Of a DNA stretch of 64,000 bases, positions 43,949 through 52,373 are shown in pieces (within the stretch, counting starts at the first letter, position 1; every line of letters starts with the position of its first letter). Under the pieces are notes generated by a model, which was not told the origin of the DNA, made no database searches, and worked only from the letters and a program-made list of their open reading frames with translations. A program made the translations under genes and the position numbers. The DNA is taken from assembly GCA_944321145.1 (NCBI GenBank), contig CALUKF010000004.1, positions 1 through 64,000 on the forward strand, in the 5' to 3' direction. Source of the stretch: an uncultured Odoribacter sp. (GTDB lineage: Bacteria > Bacteroidota > Bacteroidia > Bacteroidales > Marinifilaceae).

Positions 43949-45106
43949 TTACTGAACGACCACGGTATTCCCTTGTACAGAAAACCGCGCAACCGAAATT
44001 TTCTCGAAATGCCGGAACAACTCCCGCACATCCTTGTGCCGCTCCAGCATTCCCGACAGCCGGATGCCCTTTACCTCCTCGTTGGCAAAGAAAGCATCGA
44101 TGTTATACCACCGCCCCAGTTTCTCCATGATGGCTTCCAGCGATTCGTCGTGGAACATGAAAATCCCGTCCTTCCAAGCCACGTAGGGCAGCACGTCCAC
44201 CTCCTGCACGTTTATGCTCCCGTCCGCCAGCGTGACCTCCGCCTTTTGCGACGGTGCCAACAGCGTCTCCTCCCCGCCATACCCCACACCCACACGCCCG
44301 CTCACCAACACCGCCTGCACACGCCCCTCCTGCTGGGTGCAGACATTGAACTCTGTCCCGTACACCCGCGTCTCCATGCCTTCCGCTTCCACAATGAAAG
44401 GCTTCGTGCTGTCCGTCTCCACTTGGAAATACGCCTCCCCTTTCAGTACCACCCGCCTTTCCCCACCAACAAAAGCCGCCGGATAACGCAACTCGCTTTC
44501 GGCATTGAGCCAAACACTCGTCCCATCCGCCAGTTTCAAGCGGAACTCCCCGCCACGCGGCACTTCCAAGCGGTTGTACACGGCATCCGCTGCCGCCTCT
44601 TCCCCCGACCGGTAATTCAAAATCCCGTTCCCGTCTGCCGCAAGCAGCGTCCCATCCTGCTCCTCCAACTGCCGAGCTTCCTCCCCCAAATCCACTTGCT
44701 CCCCGTTGGAAAGGTGCAACGTAGCACGCACGCCCCCCGGTTGAATACTCTCCGCTGCCAACAATTCTGCCTCCGCCGGTACCTTCCCATTGTCCTTCAA
44801 GAAAACAGCTAAGCCAATCCCCACCAGCAACGCCAACCCTGCCGCCATGCCTGCAAACACCCGCAAGCGTTTACGCCGCCCCCGCAATTGCAACAGCCTC
44901 CTCCGGAAATTCGGATAAGTCCCCCGCACAGCCTCCCATTGCACCGCCTCCCGCACCTGCAAATGAAACCTCCGGAAGTCCTCAAAATACCTCCGGTTCT
45001 TCGCACTCTCCGCCACCCAACGCTCCACCTCGCGGCTCTCTTCCGCATCGCACTCCCCCAGCAGGTAGCGTATCAGCTTGTCGTCTATATGTTCTTTCGC
45101 ATTCAT
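43949..45106 (-). CDS. FecR-family anti-sigma factor
   Basis: This 385-residue inner-membrane protein has a cytoplasmic N-terminus that should hold the sigma factor (IRYLLGECDAEESREVERWV), one transmembrane helix at about residues 85-103 (VFAGMAAGLALLVGIGLAVF) and a periplasmic FecR domain (TSVWLNAESELRYPAAFVGG, GEAYFQVETDSTKPFIVEAE, GTEFNVCTQQEGRVQAVLVS). The C-terminal domain (LEAIMEKLGRWYNIDAFFAN) is the usual DUF4974 that meets the SusC STN domain. It sits between its sigma gene and SusC. Confidence 0.94.
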   Translation of the reverse strand: MNAKEHIDDKLIRYLLGECDAEESREVERWVAESAKNRRYFEDFRRFHLQVREAVQWEAVRGTYPNFRRRLLQLRGRRKRLRVFAGMAAGLALLVGIGLAVFLKDNGKVPAEAELLAAESIQPGGVRATLHLSNGEQVDLGEEARQLEEQDGTLLAADGNGILNYRSGEEAAADAVYNRLEVPRGGEFRLKLADGTSVWLNAESELRYPAAFVGGERRVVLKGEAYFQVETDSTKPFIVEAEGMETRVYGTEFNVCTQQEGRVQAVLVSGRVGVGYGGEETLLAPSQKAEVTLADGSINVQEVDVLPYVAWKDGIFMFHDESLEAIMEKLGRWYNIDAFFANEEVKGIRLSGMLERHKDVRELFRHFEKISVARFSVQGNTVVVQ

Positions 45107-45232
45107 GGTTCTCGCAGATTATTCAATAATTAGTCCTTTTCTGCCTTTAGTACGGAAAACCATCCAAAACCATTGAATGCCCCACCCACTTTTTTTCAAA
45201 AAAAATCAAGAATAGCCATAATACACTTAAAA

Positions 45233-45282
45233 TCTTTTAGGCTGCAAGAAAGGAAGCATAAAACCGGACATCGCCTAAAAGA
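45233..45282. promoter_or_regulatory. 10-bp perfect inverted repeat between sigma and fecR genes
   Basis: TCTTTTAGGC (45233-45242) and GCCTAAAAGA (45273-45282) are perfect inverses 30 nt apart in the 247-nt gap between the ECF sigma stop and the fecR start. It could be an operator, an attenuator or a processing hairpin. No U-tract follows in either direction. The rest of the gap shows no gene. Confidence 0.45.
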
Positions 45283-45353
45283 ACCTGCCAACTGAAAAAA
45301 ATTATAGAGCAGCAAAATAATGTTTCTCTTCCATAATTCCAAGCACCCCGCCC

Positions 45354-45935
45354 CTACTTTACGGTTTTCGTGCGCCGCACCCGCAGGAACACCAGCAGTT
45401 CTGCCCGGAAACCGGAGCAATTCTTGCGGATTTTCTTGACCGCGTTCACCAGCAGCGTATTGACCGTCGCCACCGACACCCCCAGCCGCTCGGCGGTCGC
45501 CTTGTAGCTCAACCCCTCCGCATAAATGCAGTCCATCACCGCCCGGCTGCGCTCCGGCAAGGCGGCAATCTCCGCCCTCACCCGTGCCAGCATCTCCTCC
45601 TCCCGCGTGTCATACTCCTCCCACGTCCGCTCGCACTGGCTGACATCCGCTGCATGGCGCAACGGATCTTTCTTTTCCAAACGGTCAAGCGCAAGATTGC
45701 GGACAGAAGTATACAGGAACGACCTCAACGTCTCCGCCTGCAAAGCCCGTCCTTCCTGCCGCTCCCACAGGCGGATGAAAAAATCCTGCACCACATCCTC
45801 CGCCTGCATCACATGGTTTAAAATACCGGCAGCCCAGACCACCAACGGCTTGTAGTACTTGTCAAACAAATGCTCCATTCCCTTCTCGTCATGAGCCGCC
45901 AAGAGCGCACATATCGTCTGGTCAGATGCCGCCAT
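45354..45935 (-). CDS. ECF-type RNA polymerase sigma-70 factor
   Basis: This 193-residue sigma factor has region 2 (HLFDKYYKPLVVWAAGILN, AEDVVQDFFIRLWER) and region 4 (IAALPERSRAVMDCIYAEGL, SYKATAERLGVSVATVNTLL) and nothing else, as ECF factors do. It should direct transcription of the SusC/SusD locus when released by the FecR protein. It follows rpiB by 14 nt, so it may share its transcript. Confidence 0.94.
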   Translation of the reverse strand: MAASDQTICALLAAHDEKGMEHLFDKYYKPLVVWAAGILNHVMQAEDVVQDFFIRLWERQEGRALQAETLRSFLYTSVRNLALDRLEKKDPLRHAADVSQCERTWEEYDTREEEMLARVRAEIAALPERSRAVMDCIYAEGLSYKATAERLGVSVATVNTLLVNAVKKIRKNCSGFRAELLVFLRVRRTKTVK

Positions 45936-45949
45936 GCCGTTTTCTCCGG

Positions 45950-46387
45950 TTAAACGGTTTTCAACGGGATTTTCTCAATCCGCCGTTGATGCCTTCCGCC
46001 CTCGAAATCCGTCGCCAGAAAACGTTCCACAATGTCCTGCGCATCCTCATAAGGGATAAAACGAGCCGGCAGACAGCACACATTCGCATCATTATGCAAG
46101 CGTGCCAGCCAAGCGATTTCTACCGTCCAGCACAACGCTCCCCGGATACCCTGATGCTTGTTCACCGTCATACACACCCCATTCCCACTGCCGCAAAGAG
46201 CAATGCCTCGGTCAAACTCCCCTGCCTCCACGGCTGCCGCCATCGGATGCACAGTATCCGGATAATCCATACTTTCCGCGGAATGCGTCCCGAAATCCTT
46301 GACTTCATACCCCCGCGTACGGAGAAACTCCACTAACTTTTCCTTATATTCGTAACCGGCATGGTCACAAGCAATCGCTATTTTCAT
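45950..46387 (-). CDS. rpiB: Ribose 5-phosphate isomerase B
   Basis: RpiB interconverts ribose 5-phosphate and ribulose 5-phosphate in the pentose phosphate pathway. The 145-residue protein has IACDHAGYEYKEKLVEFL at the start, HPMAAAVEAGEFDRGIALCG, the phosphate-binding GSGNGVCMTVNKHQGIRGAL with the active-site region, and NVCCLPARFI. Length is typical. A TAATTTTG -7-type box lies upstream at 46415-46422 on this strand. Its placement directly before an ECF sigma gene looks incidental. Confidence 0.95.
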   Translation of the reverse strand: MKIAIACDHAGYEYKEKLVEFLRTRGYEVKDFGTHSAESMDYPDTVHPMAAAVEAGEFDRGIALCGSGNGVCMTVNKHQGIRGALCWTVEIAWLARLHNDANVCCLPARFIPYEDAQDIVERFLATDFEGGRHQRRIEKIPLKTV

Positions 46388-46560
46388 AGTTTAAGATTTA
46401 AGCATTCAATACCGCAAAATTAACTTTTTATTCGCAAAACGACTACAATCCCGCCATTTTTTCCACCAAAACTTTCCTCCCTACCCATACCATCCTTTGA
46501 AGCATCCACCACATCCCTCATTCCCCACGGCAACACCGGAAAGGCAGGAGCATCCTTTCC

Positions 46561-46938
46561 TCACCCTCCCTGCACAGCCCGCTTGCGGTCGTCCATGATG
46601 GCGGGGCGATTCTCCAAAGCCCAAGCGATTAAGGCATTGATGTGCGGGAGGAGGGAATGGGCGCGGGCGGTCAGGGCGTATTCCACGCGGGGCGGCACTT
46701 CGGGGTAAACGGTGCGCGTCACATAACCGTCTTCTTCCAAGGTACGCAAAGTGACGGTCAGCATCTTTTGTGAAATGTCCGGGATGGCGCGCTGCAATTC
46801 CTTGAAACGCACTGCATTTTGCCCTGCCCTGTCCAGAGTGTAAATCACCAGCAGCGACCATTTGTCGCTGATTCGCGCCAGAATGTTCCGTATCGGGCAA
46901 TCCGGAAACAGCGCATCCTCTATCGTTGTCCTGTCCAT
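46561..46938 (-). CDS. HxlR-family transcriptional regulator
   Basis: This 125-residue winged-helix protein has the family's N-terminal Cys motif DCPIRNILARISDKWSLLVI (Cys14, often redox- or aldehyde-sensing in relatives), the recognition part FKELQRAIPDISQKMLTVTL and wing EDGYVTRTVYPEVPPRVEYA. It is divergent from a metallo-beta-lactamase-like gene. A 21-bp motif overlapping its own -7 box is repeated at the start of the divergent transcript, suggesting it controls both. Confidence 0.92.
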   Translation of the reverse strand: MDRTTIEDALFPDCPIRNILARISDKWSLLVIYTLDRAGQNAVRFKELQRAIPDISQKMLTVTLRTLEEDGYVTRTVYPEVPPRVEYALTARAHSLLPHINALIAWALENRPAIMDDRKRAVQGG

Positions 46939-46964
46939 AACAAACTACTTTTCAAATCACTCCA

Positions 46965-47143
46965 CAAAAGTAACCAAAACCCTTTTCAACTGCAAGAAAC
47001 TTTTTTCAAAAAAAGTTTGCACCGCAAACCGTTCATATCCAACAATGGTCACCTCCGCTTAACCAACTGACTTTTACGTGCCTACTTGCAGGATTCCATT
47101 CACTGACGTACATTTGCAGCGTAAAAGTTACCAAGACTCTTTT
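46965..47143. promoter_or_regulatory. Divergent promoters with a shared 21-bp candidate HxlR operator
   Basis: Minus strand: TTG (46993-46995), 20 nt, TACTTTTG (46965-46972) for hxlR. Plus strand: TTG (47086-47088), 20 nt, TACATTTG (47109-47116) for the divergent gene. A 21-mer, AAAAGTAACCAAAACCCTTTT at 46966-46986, recurs in the same orientation at 47123-47143 with 18 of 21 bases identical. The first overlaps the hxlR -7 box; the second lies just after the other -7 box. Confidence 0.65.
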
Positions 47144-47202
47144 AGATACCTATCAAAAGAAACACCGGCAACCCATTGTAGAACCATTAAAAACGAAGAA
47201 GT

Positions 47203-48042
47203 ATGAAAAAAGTATTATTTATCATGTTTAACCTATTAACAATTACCACTATGGCACAAACAAAAGGAAATTTTGAAGTCCACGACTTCGACACGTTCAA
47301 ATTGCATGTCTACTACACCAACGACGCCCTGGGTGACGCAAGCTACATCATCGAAGGCAAAGATGCCCTCGTCACCATGGAGCAGCCCCTGTTCAAAGAC
47401 AACGTGGCAGAATTCGACGCCTATCTCGACCGGCTCGGCAAGCCCGTCGAACAGCGCATTACAAATTATCACGTCGGCGGCACCGGTCACCACGATGTAG
47501 TCATGGCAGAAGGCATGCCCGCCTTCACGAAGGGCGACATCTACGGCGGCATGATGCAAGGCTTCGCACAAGCCTTCGGCGACGCAATGACTGACCTCCC
47601 CACCGGCAAGGCAACAGAAGTGGCATTCGGCACCACACACACGTGGGCAGGCGTCCCATTTGAATTCCGCCACGGTGCCTCCAGCGACTTCCCCGCTGCC
47701 AGCATCCTCATCGGCGGCAAAGTCTATTACACGCACTGGACTCCGGCAAAAGCCCACGTTAGCCACCTGCAAATTACTTCTCCCGCCGCCATTGACGCAG
47801 AAATCGCCGAAGCCGAACGCTCCCTCGCTTCCGACGCAACCCTCTTCATCGGCGGGCACGGCGGTGCAGCCGGGCGCGATGCCGTTGAATTCAAAATCGC
47901 CTACCTGAAACAACTGAAAACCCTCCGCACCGCAAACGCCACCCCCGAAACTTTCCTCCAAGCCCTGAAAGCCGCCTACCCCAGCCTTCCCGGCTCCGAA
48001 GACTTGCCCGACCTCGCCAAAGCCCTCTATGCAAACAACTAA
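47203..48042 (+). CDS. Secreted metallo-beta-lactamase-like protein with degenerate metal site
   Basis: This 279-residue protein has a signal peptide (LFIMFNLLTITTMAQ) and a beta-lactamase-fold start (LGDASYIIEGKDALVTMEQP). The usual HxHxDH zinc motif is replaced by NYHVGGTGHHDVV, keeping some His but not the normal spacing, while GGHGGAAGRDAVEFKIAYLK resembles the later GH motif. So the fold is likely and the hydrolase activity uncertain. It is controlled by its own promoter facing the hxlR gene, typical of a detoxification or stress gene. Confidence 0.7.
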   Translation: MKKVLFIMFNLLTITTMAQTKGNFEVHDFDTFKLHVYYTNDALGDASYIIEGKDALVTMEQPLFKDNVAEFDAYLDRLGKPVEQRITNYHVGGTGHHDVVMAEGMPAFTKGDIYGGMMQGFAQAFGDAMTDLPTGKATEVAFGTTHTWAGVPFEFRHGASSDFPAASILIGGKVYYTHWTPAKAHVSHLQITSPAAIDAEIAEAERSLASDATLFIGGHGGAAGRDAVEFKIAYLKQLKTLRTANATPETFLQALKAAYPSLPGSEDLPDLAKALYANN

Positions 48043-48100
48043 AATCCATCCCAAAGCCTCCCTCAAAACACCAACCACACCCCTCTATCAACTTCATTGC

Positions 48101-48125
48101 CACCTCCCCTCCTTCAGGGGAGGTG
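48101..48125. terminator. Strong symmetrical terminator hairpin
   Basis: CACCTCCCCT (48101-48110) and AGGGGAGGTG (48116-48125) are a perfect 10-bp stem around CCTTC, followed by CTTTCATTT. It separates the convergent ends of the MBL-like and 48239-48775 genes. Confidence 0.65.
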
Positions 48126-48238
48126 CTTTCATTTGCCCATTTCACCGGATTTGCCATCCGGAAGAATAGAAGTCCGGAGATTTTAAGTCCCCTTCCCTCA
48201 AACAAACGAGCGGCAAATCCGCTTGAACAAAGCAGTAA

Positions 48239-48775
48239 TTATTTGATATCTGCATAACCAACAGAAGTAATGTATTTGATATTCTTAATAGCCTTATCTT
48301 CTTGAGAAAGATGTGCCTTTAGCAGTTTTTTCAGCTTTTGCTCCAAGCGGTAAAATCTGTCCGGAGTGAATTTTGCTAATACAGGGTCGTCTTTTACAAA
48401 TGTGAACACAATTTCTTTCGCATTCCCATCCGAATCGCAAACAACCATTATTCTCAAATGATACACATACATCCCCTTTACCCGGTTCAATTCCTCCGGG
48501 GTAAGTTCTTCGCAAAAAACTTTGACCAAATCTTTATGCTTAAATAGAGGATAACCTTCTGGTTCATAATGCTCAGCCATACGTCCATCTTTATAATACA
48601 TCACAGACGAGGAATCCACGTTGTCCACGTTACTTATCCTAAGATAATATTCATCTCCGGTGCAATAATACGCCACAGAATCGCCCTTCGCTATTTCTCC
48701 CGGCTTATAAATAGTCTGTGCTTGCACACATAACGCACATCCTATTCCCATAAGAAGAAAAAGTATTTTTTTCAT
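48239..48775 (-). CDS. Small secreted protein, tandem paralogue 1
   Basis: This 178-residue protein has a signal peptide (ILFLLMGIGCALCVQAQ) and no other recognised domain. It aligns along its length with the next gene: IYKPGEIAKGDSVAYYCTGD against IYVPGKIAEGKSAAYHCVAN, YEPEGYPLFKHKDLVKVFCE against YEPEALPLFKQEELIEIFCS, and DRFYRLEQKLKKLLKAH against DRFYGLEQRLKEVLKVR. The middle resembles a small TonB-C-like or SecB-like alpha/beta fold, but this is only an impression. Function is unknown; likely periplasmic. Confidence 0.65.
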   Translation of the reverse strand: MKKILFLLMGIGCALCVQAQTIYKPGEIAKGDSVAYYCTGDEYYLRISNVDNVDSSSVMYYKDGRMAEHYEPEGYPLFKHKDLVKVFCEELTPEELNRVKGMYVYHLRIMVVCDSDGNAKEIVFTFVKDDPVLAKFTPDRFYRLEQKLKKLLKAHLSQEDKAIKNIKYITSVGYADIK

Positions 48776-48852
48776 TGTCCCATCATTTTATTTGCAAGTA
48801 ACCACTTTTTATTTACACTCTTGGACTCCTGCCGGAAAAGCAGAAGCCCTAA

Positions 48853-49392
48853 TCAATCAATATCCTTATAACCTATCGCTTCAACATACTTTATGCTCTC
48901 AATCGTTCGGTCTGTTGTGCTAAAGCGCACTTTTAGCACTTCCTTTAGCCTTTGTTCCAAACCATAAAATCTGTCCGGACTGAAAGCCAACAATATGGGA
49001 TCATTGTTCCTAAACCAGAAATTAATCTCCTCCGCATTGCCTTCGGAATCGCAAACAATCATCAAACCTAAAAAATAGCCATATTTCCCCCTTATTTTAT
49101 CCAATTCTTCCGCTGTCAATTCCGAACAAAAAATTTCAATTAATTCCTCCTGCTTGAATAAAGGCAAGGCTTCCGGCTCATAAACGGATGCACTTTCGCC
49201 ATTCTTATAAACCATTGTCCAAGTCGTGTCGCTATTGTTTACATTATAGAGCCTTAGAAAAATTCCGTTGGCAACACAATGGTATGCCGCAGACTTGCCT
49301 TCAGCTATTTTCCCCGGAACATAGATATCTTGCGCTAAAACATTGGTTGTGATTCCAACATAAAACATCAAAAATAACCATTTCATTTTCAT
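48853..49392 (-). CDS. Small secreted protein, tandem paralogue 2
   Basis: This is the duplicate of 48239-48775 (about half the residues identical by eye), 179 residues when started at 49392 (MKMKWLFLMFYVGITTNVLA), with a signal peptide. The frame extends to 49527, but the added 45 residues lack signal character. Spacing to its paralogue is 77 nt, same strand. Conserved between both: TAEELDKIRGKYGY/TPEELNRVKGMYVY and IVCDSEGNAEEI/VVCDSDGNAKEI. An 11-bp array lies directly upstream. Confidence 0.62.
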   Translation of the reverse strand: MKMKWLFLMFYVGITTNVLAQDIYVPGKIAEGKSAAYHCVANGIFLRLYNVNNSDTTWTMVYKNGESASVYEPEALPLFKQEELIEIFCSELTAEELDKIRGKYGYFLGLMIVCDSEGNAEEINFWFRNNDPILLAFSPDRFYGLEQRLKEVLKVRFSTTDRTIESIKYVEAIGYKDID

Positions 49393-49518
49393 ATATTGCC
49401 CATAGTCTTTAGTTTCAAATCCTGCACTAAGGTATGAAATATCTGCAAGACAATCAACTCCTGCCAAGGAAAAACTTGTTACACCCTTGCAGCAGACACC
49501 GCCGGTACCCGCTCTGCC

Positions 49519-49771
49519 CCTGTGCAAGGCGGCGGCAAGGCAGGTGCAAAGCCCGTATTTGGGTTACATTTTAGTTACACATAAATTACATTTCATTTAC
49601 AGATTGCATTTATTTCAACCTATCTTTGACCTATTCTTATTATATTGGAATAGGATGATAATAGGTTGAGAATAGGTTTATCTCTAAATGAAGTGTAACG
49701 TAACTCTAACTCAAGTGTAACAGAAATACGGGTTGAACTGCGGTCTTGACGCTGTCCAACCCGTGTGCAAG
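49519..49771 (+). repeat. 11-bp-unit palindromic array, copy 3 (one unit shorter in the core)
   Basis: The block is 23 consecutive 11-mers aligned with copy 2: CCTGTGCAAGG CGGCGGCAAGG CAGGTGCAAAG, then GTTACATTTTA GTTACACATAA ATTACATTTCA, ACCTATCTTTG ACCTATTCTTA TTATATTGGAA, TAGGATGATAA TAGGTTGAGAA TAGGTTTATCT. Exactly one unit (TAGGTTTATAA of copies 1 and 2) is absent, with the register kept. Near the ends CCCGTATTT (49552-49560) faces AAATACGGG (49724-49732). The remaining gap to murF-alr (49772-49874) holds only short GC-rich hairpins (CCCCC-GAA-GGGGG) and no gene. Confidence 0.9.
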
Positions 49772-49874
49772 CTTCTTTGGAATTAAGCAAGGGGAGTCCC
49801 CCGAAGGGGGAAGGGAATATGATAAAAGGCATATCAACACAGCCCCCAAAGGGCGGGGATGCGGGGGAAGGAGG

Positions 49875-52322
49875 TTATTCTTTGAAATAAATGCGCTTGA
49901 CGCGCTGGGAGACGGCAGTGAGCACCTCGTAGGGGATGGTCTGGAGCTTGTCGGCGACCTCGGTGACGGGGATGTGCTTGCCGAAAATCTCCACTTCGTC
50001 GCCGACGCGGGCATCGATGTCCGTGACGTCAATCATACAGGCATCCATGCAGATATTGCCGACGATGGGGGCGCGTTTACCACGCACGAAGACTTCGCCC
50101 ACGCCGCGGCTCAGGTGGCGGTTCAGTCCATCAGCATAGCCCACGGGGATAACAGCAATGAGGGAGTCGCGGGTGAGGACGCCTTTGCGCCCGTAGCCCA
50201 CGGTCTCGGTCGCCTTCACGCGGCGAAGGGAGGCAATGTGGGTCTTGAACGTGCTCACGGGGCGGAGCGTGGCGCCTGCCGCACTGATGCCGTGAAGCCC
50301 GATGCCGAGGCGCACCATGTCGAAAGCATAGTCCGTAAACCGCTCGATGCCCGCAGAATTGAGGATGTGGCGCAGGATGTGGTAATCAAAGCGGGACTGC
50401 ACGAGTTCGGTCATGCGCGTGAACTTGCGGATTTGCTCCAAGGTGTAGGCATCATGGACGCTCTCGTCACTGCCGGCGAGATGCGAGAACATGGAGCGGA
50501 TGACCACATGCCGCCGCGATTCAAAGAAACGCAGGAGAGCAGGCAAATCCTCCTCGTCCAAGCCGGAACGGTTCATACCGGTATTCAGTTTCAAGTGTAC
50601 GGGGTATTTCTCCATCCCGTGGCGCACGAGGGCACGATCGAAGCCTTCGAGCAGGGAAAGGGAATAGATTTCAGGCTCCAAATTGAACTCAATCATGTTG
50701 TCGAACGCCTCCGGTTCGGGATTCATCACGGCAATGGGAATGGTCACGCCAGCAGCGCGAAGCTCCACGCCCTCGTCGGCAAACGCCACCATCAGGTAAT
50801 TCACGCCCTGGTATTGGAGCAGGTTGGCGATTTCGCCTGCCCCGCTGCCGTAGGAAAACGCCTTGACCATGACGGCGAGCATCGTACCGGCAGGCAGGAG
50901 GGAACGGAAATGGTTGAGGTTGTAGACCATCGCGTCCATATCCACTTCCAAGACCGTGGCGTGCGACTGCTTCTGAAGGAAAGCGGCGATGTATTCAAAA
51001 TGATACTTGCGCGCGCCCTTGATGAGGATAACTTGGTCGCGGAACGACTCGCGGTCCTCGCCGCGCAAGAAGGCGTCCGTGTCCTCATAAAAGCGGGCGG
51101 CAGGCAGTCCAAAGTAATTCGCATACCGGCAAAGCCGCTCGCCGATGCCGATGAAAAGCCCTACGCCCGCCTCGCGAAGCAGGCGTGCCACCTCGCAGTA
51201 AAGCTCGTGCTCCTCCTGCCCGACATCCACAAAATCAGAAAGAATCACCACTTTCTCGCGCCCGGCATCCTGCATGGCAAGGGTGTTCAAGGCAAGCTGG
51301 AAGGAGGCAGCGTCGGAATTATAATAGTCGTTGATGAGCACGCAGCGGTTGATGCCGTCCTTGATTTCCATGCGCATGGCTATCGGCTGGAGGCGCGCCA
51401 CGCCCGCCGCAATGCTTTCGGGCGTTCTGCCCAGGAGGAGCAAGAAGCTGACGGCATGCAGGGCATTCTCGAACGAAGCCTCATCGGCAAAAGGGATGCG
51501 GATGGAAAAGGCTTTGCCCTGCCATTGCAGTTCCAGGGAACGCCCGGCGGCATCCGCGCGGTCGGAGAGAATACGCACGTCCGCGCCCTCGCCCATGCCC
51601 CAAGCCAAGCAACGGACAGCAGGCGGAAGTTCCTGCATGATGGCATCGAGCACCGCGCCCTCACGCCCGATGACCACCTCGCAACGGCGGAAAAGACGGG
51701 CTTTCTCGCGAAGTTTCTGCTCCTGCGACTCGAAATTCTCGCTGTGGGCATCGCCAAGGTGGGTGAAAATGCCCACGCGGGGGCGGATGATTTCCTCCAA
51801 CCGCTCCATTTCGCCGGGCTGGGAAATGCCCGCCTCGATGACTGCCAGACGGCACTGCTCCTCAATGCCCAACACGGAGAGGGGCACGCCGATTTGGGAA
51901 TTATAGCTGCGGGGGCTGCGGTAAATGCCCGGCTCGCTTGCCAAAAGCTGGTAAATCCATTCCTTCACAATGGTCTTGCCGTTGCTGCCCGTGACGGCAA
52001 CCACATCCGCCCGAAGGCGGGAACGGCGCCATGCCGCAAGGCTTTGCAACGCCGCGCGCACATCCAGCACGCGGAAAAAATTCGCCCCCGTAAGGGCATC
52101 AAACTCCACGCGCCACGCACCTACCACAAAATTCCGGCAGCCCCGGGCATAGAGGGCGGGGATATAATCGTGCCCGTCGTGGTTGACGCCCCGCAAGGCA
52201 AAGAAGAGGGCGGACGCGGGATCCGTCACCGAACGACTGTCCACGGTGGTCTCCGTGATTTCCACATCGTTTATGTTTTTGGGGTCGCACCCCAATGCTG
52301 TTGCAATTTCTTTTGTGAACAT
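49875..52322 (-). CDS. Bifunctional UDP-MurNAc-tripeptide:D-Ala-D-Ala ligase / alanine racemase
   Basis: This 815-residue fusion is typical of Bacteroidetes and links D-alanine supply to its use in peptidoglycan precursor synthesis. The MurF half (to about residue 450) has FALRGVNHDGHDYIPALYAR, ATP loop VTGSNGKTIVKEW and SYNSQIGVPLSVLGIEE. The racemase half begins near ATVLEVDMDAMVYNLNHFRS with the PLP lysine in AVMVKAFSYGSG, then KLNTGMNRSGLDEED, GLHGISAAGATLRPV and VGYADGLNRHLSRG. Length and order are normal. Confidence 0.97.
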   Translation of the reverse strand: MFTKEIATALGCDPKNINDVEITETTVDSRSVTDPASALFFALRGVNHDGHDYIPALYARGCRNFVVGAWRVEFDALTGANFFRVLDVRAALQSLAAWRRSRLRADVVAVTGSNGKTIVKEWIYQLLASEPGIYRSPRSYNSQIGVPLSVLGIEEQCRLAVIEAGISQPGEMERLEEIIRPRVGIFTHLGDAHSENFESQEQKLREKARLFRRCEVVIGREGAVLDAIMQELPPAVRCLAWGMGEGADVRILSDRADAAGRSLELQWQGKAFSIRIPFADEASFENALHAVSFLLLLGRTPESIAAGVARLQPIAMRMEIKDGINRCVLINDYYNSDAASFQLALNTLAMQDAGREKVVILSDFVDVGQEEHELYCEVARLLREAGVGLFIGIGERLCRYANYFGLPAARFYEDTDAFLRGEDRESFRDQVILIKGARKYHFEYIAAFLQKQSHATVLEVDMDAMVYNLNHFRSLLPAGTMLAVMVKAFSYGSGAGEIANLLQYQGVNYLMVAFADEGVELRAAGVTIPIAVMNPEPEAFDNMIEFNLEPEIYSLSLLEGFDRALVRHGMEKYPVHLKLNTGMNRSGLDEEDLPALLRFFESRRHVVIRSMFSHLAGSDESVHDAYTLEQIRKFTRMTELVQSRFDYHILRHILNSAGIERFTDYAFDMVRLGIGLHGISAAGATLRPVSTFKTHIASLRRVKATETVGYGRKGVLTRDSLIAVIPVGYADGLNRHLSRGVGEVFVRGKRAPIVGNICMDACMIDVTDIDARVGDEVEIFGKHIPVTEVADKLQTIPYEVLTAVSQRVKRIYFKE

Positions 52323-52373
52323 GTTCTTTCGTTTTTACATTCCGTGCGCCGGGCAGGGCGATGCGTCAGGGAT

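Noticed and set aside
46388-46560. A gene or array in the gap between rpiB and hxlR
   Set aside because: Only a -7-type box for rpiB and a C-rich stretch are seen. The 11-bp fit of CATCC-type words here is too weak to call.
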